NCBI GenBank assembly: GCA_916610825.1 | Contig: OU744448.1 | Coordinates: 29,720,107 to 29,784,106 of the forward strand | Length of the DNA: 64,000 nucleotides | Direction: 5' to 3' | From: Haliclystus octoradiatus | Lineage: Eukaryota; Cnidaria; Staurozoa; Stauromedusae; Haliclystidae | In this document: piece by piece, positions 59,601 through 64,000 of the stretch | How positions within the stretch are numbered: the stretch's first letter is position 1 | Layout: each line of letters begins with the position of its first letter | The notes under the pieces: generated by a model | What the model saw: the letters and a program-made list of their open reading frames with translations, nothing else | What the model was told of the DNA's origin: nothing | Databases searched by the model: none | Translations under genes and position numbers: made by a program

Positions 59601-62600
59601 ACTTGGCAGGGAAGGAAAGTCAATAATAAAACTTTACGATACATTTCATGAAAAAATCCAGCGCTCTCTCTCTATAAATTCCGTCAGAACTTTTGAAAGA
59701 ACTTAAAGTAGCCTATGATTACAACCAAAATATGATGTTGTTCAATATCTAATGAAAAGTCTGATCTCATCTTGCGGGAAACAATAGGTTGAAGGAGTCA
59801 AGTTTAAAACGTTTTGAGGGTATATTTAAAAGCATCAATGATGAATTAGGCCTACTTCTTCTTGCATTAGTTTATTGTGAAATATCATAGCCTTCCGGTA
59901 ATTGCTCTCATAAATAAGAAATGTGAATTTTCTGCTGGGGTTTGGCTTATGAATTATAAAATAATATCAATTTTTATCCGATTCTGGATGTAAATAGTGT
60001 AGGATATAAGTTCAATGTGAATAATCAGGGGTCATCAATAAACAAGATTGCAGAGAAGGGTGATTGCACCCCTGAGAAGAAAGAGCGTTCCCTGGAAATG
60101 TTTTGGGGCAACAGAATTACGTTTCAGTAATAATTTGCAGACGATTGCTGGTGATATTTCGTTATTGGAGATCTCGGAAATTACATAACAAGCGTACAGT
60201 TGCGGGTACAAGGTGGAGGGGTACCAATCATCACAGTAGGCCTACAGATGTATCTTTAAATTGTCCCTGAAAAGGTTTGGCACTGGAGGCACACTAATAG
60301 TAACAAAAGCTCTACAAACATCAATTTTGCGGGCATTTTATTCAGCAATTTTAAAGAATCTGCTTGCTCAAACCACAACAACAAAAGCAGAGACTAGTGA
60401 TCAAGAGGGGGAATCTTTGCAAGTAGCCTGGCGTACATAGAAGGTATGCGGGTTATTTGAAAGTGTACTGCTGAATACAGGGAGGGTCCAGTCTGACTCT
60501 GACTCTCTGAGTACTTCATGGATGGCCCTTGAACGTGTGATACTGTGTTATATTAAATTGGTTTTACTATTATATTTACGTAGTTTCCGAGAGTATTTCA
60601 GCAAAGTCCGAGGCAGTTATGTCTGTTAATGACTTTTTAAGAAGCAAAATTGACTTGAGCTCAAATGTCTCTGTTCTTTGGAAAAATAATTAATTCAAAC
60701 TTGAAGGCTCTGGATAAATGATGATGTATCATGTTCTTTCGATGACGTTTTCTTTACAAAGCTTGTGAATTTCGCCCAACCCTTTGAAAATTATAATATG
60801 CTTGTTGTGTGATGTGTGCGACCATAAAATCGCACAAACATCTTCGCAATATTACCCACATACAAATTAACTAACTAACTGACTTGAAGGTATTGCTTAT
60901 TCTGTTATTGAAGCAAAATGGGGAATTAGAATATGAAGAAATCAACGTCAATAACGAAGATAAGAATGTCAACTCGCGCTAGGCTCATGTCAACTCGTGT
61001 CAGTTCGAATTCAGACAAACTCACTTGAATGAATATTTTCACTTATCCATCTCATCTCAGTTAAATATATCTTCTTCATAAAAATAAATACTTTGTTGCA
61101 TATGAAGCTGTACTGATTCCATCATTTCAAACAATTTTACATTGCGTTTCCAACAATTTCACTCTTACAAAATCTGGAAACTGCAAAGTTTAAACCGCCA
61201 TCGCCATGATTAAAACCTCAATATGAAGTTATGAACGTCAACTAAAACGCCAAGTAGCTTTACGCAGAAAACGCAGCCGCGTCGATAGCATTGAAAAAGT
61301 AGACTGGATACTAAATAGAGCTGACGCGAGTTGAATTTTCCGTTTACCATTTTTGCCGCGAAAACTTGATTCCTGTGGTGAGCTCCCTGTGGATACAGAC
61401 ACTGACTGGGGGTTGAGAAGCGCGAAATTTGAACAGTTTCATGCAAATGCACGATAATTTTTGATGTCCTGACTTCACCGAATTTTCTCGGAGAAATAAG
61501 ACACTGATATATACTTATTATGGCACTAATGGAAAGAGGATTTATCTGGCTTCCATGGGGTATGTTTCTTTGAATGATATTTGTTGAAATGACTGAGCTA
61601 CAGCGCTTTGAAAACATTTAAAAATCATTTTTCTAAAAGAGCTTTGCGGCCTTCGTCATCAGGAGTTGTTTTGAAGGAAATCTCTTCGTTGTTAATGAGT
61701 TTTAAAGATGTGAAAGTCATGTCAAAGACATTGCCAGATTTAATCATCTCCTCAAGAATCAAATGCATGTCAATAACACATTTAGCTAAATTTTTACTCA
61801 CTATATTATTCTCTCTGTAAATGATTCTCTCTGTAAATGATTCTCTTTGATAATGATGATGATGATGATGATGATCATGATGATGATGATGATGATCTAT
61901 TTGCATGTTTCCCCCTGCGAAAATAGTTCAGAAGTTCATGAACAGTTCATGATTAGTTCATGAACGTTAAATGGCCCCAAAATTTCATGAACTGTTCATG
62001 AACTGTTCATGAACTGTTCATGAACTGTCTATGAGGGTTCATGAACTGTTCATGAACAGTTTAGGAAAATTAGAGCCATTTAACGTTCATGAACTGTTCA
62101 TAAACCGTTCATGAACAGTTCATGAAATTTTGGGGCCATTTAACGTTCATTTACAGAGAGAATAATATAGTGAGTAAAGATTTAGCTACACGTGTTATTG
62201 ACATGCATTTGATTCTTGAGGAGATGATTAAATCTGGCAATGTCTTTGACATGACTTTCACATCTTTAAACACGATATCTAGTTTGAAATTCAAATTTTG
62301 CCCACATTTCAGATTTTTTTAATCATTATTTTTAGACTCTTTCAATAAAAGTTTGAAAACATTAAAATAGCAAATCTTACATAGCAAAGATATAAATATG
62401 TGAATGCTTGCCTATTAAAAATATCAATATGCAAGCTTGCAAGTTAATAAATTGATATGGAGATATAGGCTACTTTTTCATTCCTTAAAGTTTTTGTATT
62501 GGACCACTTGATGCAGAAATAATAATTTTCATAATCAGTTCTTTTAAATTTAAGTGTTTTTCACAGAGGTCGTTCCTTGAGCAGCAAAAACAATGCAAAT

Positions 62601-64000
62601 GCAGCTGCATGCTGGTCTTTTAAACTCTTTATTTGCAAAATATGATGAACTTAGCAATAAATGACTCGCGCTACTGGATCAGTCCTATTTGAAAATACCA
62701 TTTTTTAAATAATTTTGATGATGATAATTTTATATCAATTAATTATTTATTAGCAAATAAATCAGTTTATGATGAGGTATTTATATCTTGGAAAGTCTTT
62801 ATATGGTAGAAGTGTAAGGCAATGGCTAAATTTACGGGAAAATATTCAAGTATAGAGAAAACTAATAACTCTATATTAAACAGAAAAATTTAACTAATCA
62901 GATTTAAAATTAAAATTACAGTAGGCCTACCCAATATCATTATAATATCATTCGGGCATTATCATTGTTCTTTTTGTTAAGTAGGCTATTGACCAAGTGC
63001 TTGATAAAATAGTTGTAGCTGCGTCAGTTTATGAGTTAATAATTAATGGTAATTAAATCATCATCTTATACTGTTCAATCAAATCTGAAAAGTCAAAATA
63101 AAAGTCTATAATATAAAACAATGTCATATATGATCTTAAAGTATATTTGATTTCAAAATTAATCAATTAAATTGAGCCTAAATTAAGAGATTTCCAAGAG
63201 GTTGATTTTAGAAATTAGATCGTAAAATGATGGTCGATTCTTCAATTTTTTATTGGATTTAATAAATAAGTAGCCTACTCACATACTCTCTGTAAATGAC
63301 TTTATGACTGTTCTACTAAGTTCCCAATTTACAGAGAGTCTGTGAGCAGGTTAATAAATATACATCTACGTGGATGTTTTGCTTTGATGCAGTAGACTTA
63401 GATCCATGCACATTTGTTACATTTTTAGGTACCAAAGATTTACTGGGAAATGTCGACTGAGAAGATCTTGGCAATGGAATTTTGCGAGGGTGGGAAAGTG
63501 GATGACATTGAATTCATGAAGGCAAATAAAATATCTTGTGATGAGGTGTGTATCATTGCTTTAAAATTGAGACAAGATGGTATCAATGCAAAGGCATATT
63601 CTACCTAAATCACCCCTGCGAAAAACAATTGAGGAGTTCATAAACAGTTCATGAACGTTGAACATCCCATAATTTTCATGAACTGTCCGTTAGGGTTTAT
63701 GAACAGTTCATGAACAGTTCATGAATGTTAAATATCTCAGAATTTTGATAAACTGTCTGTGAGGGCTTATGAACAGTTCATAAACAGTTCATGAACATAT
63801 CAAATATGTTACCTGAAAACCGACTGAAAAAAACAGTGGAAATCTGGACCACCCACCACACACACGCAGTCTTTTTGCATTTATAACCTAAGTATAGATA
63901 ATTGAGTTTGATGCTCTGTTAAATTCTTATTGTATTCGTATTCTTTTCAGGTATCAATTAAACTTGGTCGAATTTACAGTGAGATGATCTTTAGACGTGG
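47663..64000 (+). CDS. ADCK1: AarF-domain kinase 1 (ADCK1), first seven exons
   Basis: Exons, all phase 0: 47663-47932, 48674-48757, 49818-50081, 50561-50659, 51801-51959, 63429-63545 and 63951 to beyond the window. ADCK1 is a mitochondrial UbiB-family atypical kinase. Seen: a hydrophobic N-terminus (YAAAFTSCGCLAMVC), then CHLRSAKKLYNLCC, the KxGQ signature FIKVGQHLGSLDFLLP, the Ala-rich loop ASLAQVHK that replaces a Gly-rich loop in this family, ALKVQH with the probable ATP lysine, VEETKKNLPQELNFLHEG, and YWEMSTEKILAMEFCEGG, all collinear with human ADCK1. The last exon seen reads LGRIYSEMIF; the catalytic HxDPHPGN and Mg-binding parts lie outside. The region after exon 1 reads on to an in-frame stop, so the GTGAGT at 47933 must be spliced. 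Intron 5 (51960-63428) is 11.5 kb because of nested insertions. Confidence 0.95.
50821..51203. mobile_element. MITE with TAGTCTGCGT ends and perfect 9-bp target duplication
   Basis: ACAAAGTGC flanks both ends (50812-50820 and 51204-51212). The arms TAGTCTGCGTTTACAGACCG...GGGTCTGTGTG and their inverse are about 55 bp long. The interior is non-coding. It shares its terminus with the element at 34229-34375. A fragment with GACCCTATTCTTTCGTGAGT occurs at about 25725. It lies in ADCK1 intron 4. Confidence 0.88.
51478..51660. repeat. GTTCATGAAC-family copy in ADCK1 intron 4
   Basis: It starts TTTTGCGAAAAAACAGTTCA and ends GAACTGTTTTTCCCCCTGAT, resembling the CCCCTGCGAAAAA ends in inverted form. 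Multiple GTTCATGAAC-like decamers lie inside, with TTTAAATGGC and CATTTAATG as a further mirrored pair. Confidence 0.72.
52454..52461 (+). promoter_or_regulatory. TATA box of the piggyBac transposase
   Basis: TATAAATA lies 193 bp before the transposase ATG and just inside the transposon's left end. It is a well-formed TATA element in the expected place. Confidence 0.55.
52654..54459 (+). CDS. piggyBac transposase, apparently intact
   Basis: One frame of 601 residues from the ATG at 52654 (an upstream TTG at 52642 is not a likely start). It cuts and joins DNA at TTAA in the nucleus. Seen: an acidic Ser/Asp-rich N-terminus (1-80); the DDE_Tnp_1_7 core from about 140; the three expected catalytic aspartates in SIDEGMIKFRG (Asp276), YFDNYFNS (Asp356) and GGVDRNDQLRSYY (Asp460); and a C-terminal Cys/His-rich zinc-binding domain (CIRCEG, CYNCRRKG, CSHCNIRLC, CFIEHH). 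The length is near the 594 residues of the moth enzyme. No stop or frameshift is seen, so the element could be recently active. Whether host PGBD genes or free elements are closest cannot be told here, but the TTAA-flanked ends argue for a free element. Confidence 0.95.
   Translation: MSNDDTSDSNSDSESDLQPSSPGNQNQIDQPREFEEGYFDENARSCDEESFYGFSCPSDSDDSDISDASIISDDEAEANKSKTAAQIEVEKELERNTLADSFLMQWFKDSEWSDETQEFEVPDFTEIPGSNYVIPNIEDSSAIDFFQLFFTANVQNRIVEETIRYAYQQHAFWFHFTVEELRAYLGINIVMGFHILPAIYDYWSSEKFLGVQSIKDVMTRDRFMIISKFLHLRNNKKAPKKGEPDYDKIYKVRNIFNKINKSFLRVYTPEKQLSIDEGMIKFRGRISFKQYMPKKPIKHGVKVWMIAESKSGYVSNMKVYLGRSKENDKRETGLGRKVVLRLLRPFWYQNRHLYFDNYFNSPSLQKSLLKRETFSCGTQLVNRKTFPDDLKKPKKLKKGEVRVRQKGPLVATQWRDKRVVTMLSTSHTIAAKEVYFAGEQLPGGKPDVVESYNCFMGGVDRNDQLRSYYTAGRPAKKWWKYIFWFLFNVSMVNACILLNLSDSATKHSSQLEFRKALATQLIGGFTSRKKRHKRNLSSIADGAGPFSHHKCIRCEGSKADCYNCRRKGKKTPSGYNIRTVYICSHCNIRLCRETCFIEHHA
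54460..56208. other. piggyBac right half, non-coding, with loose repeats
   Basis: AT-rich DNA after the transposase stop. Diverged repeats of a block containing CACACTTCC(A/G)...GTCA(T/A)AG and AACCGTAA/CTA recur near 54935, 55350 and 55790. Open frames at 55158-55340 and 55650-55850 are low-complexity and unrecognised. Confidence 0.45.
56512..57225. repeat. ~210-bp tandem repeat, three full copies and one partial
   Basis: Units begin GCATCCAGAGCGATGAA at 56512, 56718, 56929 and 57139, spaced 206-211 bp apart. Each carries GAGGCTGACACGAGTTGA, the motif found in the element's terminal repeats. Copies are nearly identical, so the expansion is recent. It is subterminal in the nested Mutator-like element. 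Confidence 0.92.
57549..57840 (+). CDS. possible exon inside the nested element, unrecognised
   Basis: An open frame without an ATG reads ASVEKLEEDEVSTLELER, ... QAAWESLFSRQDTESSGTAK, ... HFSLATTTTFVVWNTARRVL, with a possible acceptor (GGTCCAG, ending at 57568) and donor (ACAG/GTACCG). A further open stretch at 57982-58066 (DVPYIALNQKVYVYQHGKSQ) could be another exon, though the phase does not join simply. The composition looks like host or transposase coding sequence. It could be a captured gene fragment or part of the element's own gene. I do not recognise it. Confidence 0.3.
57841..60960. other. interior of the nested Mutator-like element, no gene recognised
   Basis: Mostly AT-rich. A Tigger-like fragment (CCTCCGTACAGCAGCCACCT) lies at about 58197-58245. 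No transposase motif, tRNA or long open frame is found. Confidence 0.45.
61852..61902. repeat. (GAT)n microsatellite at the palindrome centre
   Basis: GATGATGATGAT interrupted by GATCATGATGATG. On the minus strand this reads as a run of histidine codons and creates a false open frame at 61625-61906. Confidence 0.85.
61912..62150. repeat. GTTCATGAAC-family copy at the palindrome centre
   Basis: It starts CCCCCTGCGAAAATAGTTCA and contains about ten GTTCATGAAC decamers plus the mirrored blocks GTTAAATGGCCCCAAAAT and ATTTTGGGGCCATTTAAC. It fills the space between the two arms of the fold-back repeat in ADCK1 intron 5. Confidence 0.8.
62558..63428. other. end of ADCK1 intron 5
   Basis: AT-rich intron DNA. 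CACATACTCTCTGTAAATGA and TTTACAGAGAGTCTGTGAGC (63285-63350) are a short inverted pair sharing CTCTCTGTAAATGA with the fold-back arm ends (61811-61824, 62148-62161). Nothing else is recognised. Confidence 0.5.
63612..63815. repeat. GTTCATGAAC-family copy in ADCK1 intron 6
   Basis: It opens ACCCCTGCGAAAAACAATTG, followed by GAGTTCATAAACAGTTCATG and several further decamers in two tandem blocks (CCGTTAGGGTTTATGAACAG and CTGTGAGGGCTTATGAACAG). A right-hand CAGGGG end is not seen, so it is probably truncated. Confidence 0.72.

Larger units (their letters stand above)
56218..61348. mobile_element. 5.1-kb Mutator-like element nested in piggyBac, 9-bp target duplication
   Basis: The ends are GGTAAACGGAAAATTCAACT and its inverse. 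Terminal inverted repeats run about 85 bp. ATTTTTGCC flanks both ends exactly (56209-56217 and 61349-61357). The terminus matches that of the 42001-47502 element (GGTAAAC, then GAA(A/T)ATTCAAC). The motif GCTGACRCGAGTTGA of the ends recurs inside. No complete transposase is recognised. A short spliced-looking coding fragment lies at 57549-57840. Open frames reading through its right end (61210-61617) are not genes. Confidence 0.85.
52313..61701 (+). mobile_element. piggyBac transposon, 9.4 kb, with nested Mutator-like element
   Basis: The left end CTCATTAACGACGAAAAG follows TTAA (52309-52312). The right end, CTTCGTTGTTAATGAG plus TT, precedes TTAA (61702-61705). TTAA duplication is diagnostic of piggyBac. 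The undisturbed site, GTGTTTAAAGATGTG, is preserved in reverse in the opposite arm of the palindrome at 62268. Subterminal words resembling GACGAAAAGCCCG recur at the left (about 52320 and 52370) and, diverged, at the right. Removing the nested 5.1-kb element leaves about 4.2 kb, a normal piggyBac size. It lies in ADCK1 intron 5. Confidence 0.88.
52022..62557. repeat. palindromic (fold-back) repeat, one arm split by the piggyBac insertion
   Basis: The right arm (62148-62557), reversed, matches 52022-52308 and then continues, past a TTAA, as 61706-61824. The left arm is therefore the same sequence cut in two by the element at 52313-61701. Differences between arms are few. The arms surround a centre (61825-62147) made of GAT repeats and GTTCATGAAC decamers. 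Before the piggyBac arrived the palindrome was about 1.2 kb. One stretch of the arm reads VIDMHLILEEMIKSGNVFDM in either copy; I see no gene to attach it to. Confidence 0.85.

Noticed and set aside
52309-61705. Giant cargo-bearing piggyBac or Polinton-like element
   Set aside because: The extra length is accounted for by a separate nested element with its own ends and target duplication; no capsid, polymerase or ATPase genes are seen.
61625-61906. Open frame with a long histidine run
   Set aside because: Reading of a GAT microsatellite, the fold-back arm and the piggyBac terminus.

Overview
This is an AT-rich piece of an animal genome with GT-AG introns and the standard code. The introns are crowded with small DNA transposons. 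Short words such as TAGGCCTAC, frequent here, are familiar from marine invertebrate genomes. I think the source is a marine invertebrate (a deuterostome such as a tunicate or echinoderm is possible), but the sequence alone does not fix the phylum. Exon joins were made by eye from splice sites and reading phase. Every multi-exon model keeps a consistent phase, but none is backed by transcripts.

Layout. 0.66-9.7 kb (+): a nine-exon gene for a single-pass membrane protein with a signal peptide, one CUB domain and a long cytoplasmic tail. 10.3-12 kb (-): a short collagen-like protein with a coiled coil and a cysteine-rich C-terminal domain. 14.1-18.7 kb (-): a small secreted cysteine-rich protein. 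18.7-24.2 kb: mostly intergenic, with miniature transposons. 24.2-32.0 kb (+): ADAT3, the non-catalytic subunit of the tRNA wobble adenosine deaminase. 32.5-33.8 kb (-): OMA1, the mitochondrial inner-membrane metalloprotease, in one exon and tail-to-tail with ADAT3. 35.3-41.7 kb (-): a three-exon YPPQG-repeat / glycine-zipper protein whose first intron holds a young, broken Ty3/gypsy LTR element. 47.7 kb to the window end (+): the first seven exons of ADCK1, a mitochondrial UbiB-family atypical kinase.

Mobile DNA is the most striking content. Two large elements (42001-47502 and 56218-61348) share the same terminal sequence, GGTAAAC(A/G)GAA(A/T)ATTCAAC. Each is flanked by a perfect 9-bp target duplication, which is typical of Mutator-like elements. 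The first has about 0.7-kb inverted arms. It sits exactly between the divergent YPPQG gene and ADCK1, splitting what would otherwise be a roughly 0.4-kb shared promoter and duplicating its CCAAT box. The second lies inside a 9.4-kb piggyBac element with an apparently intact 601-residue transposase. That piggyBac is itself inserted at a TTAA in one arm of a palindromic repeat within an 11.5-kb ADCK1 intron, so three insertions can be put in order.

A further repeat family is built from the self-complementary decamer GTTCATGAAC, in some copies bounded by CCCCTGCGAAAAA ends. It recurs in the introns of ADAT3 and ADCK1. Several miniature element families (Tigger-like, hAT-like, TAGYCTGCGT-ended, palindromic fold-back) can be delimited by their inverted ends and, in some cases, target duplications.
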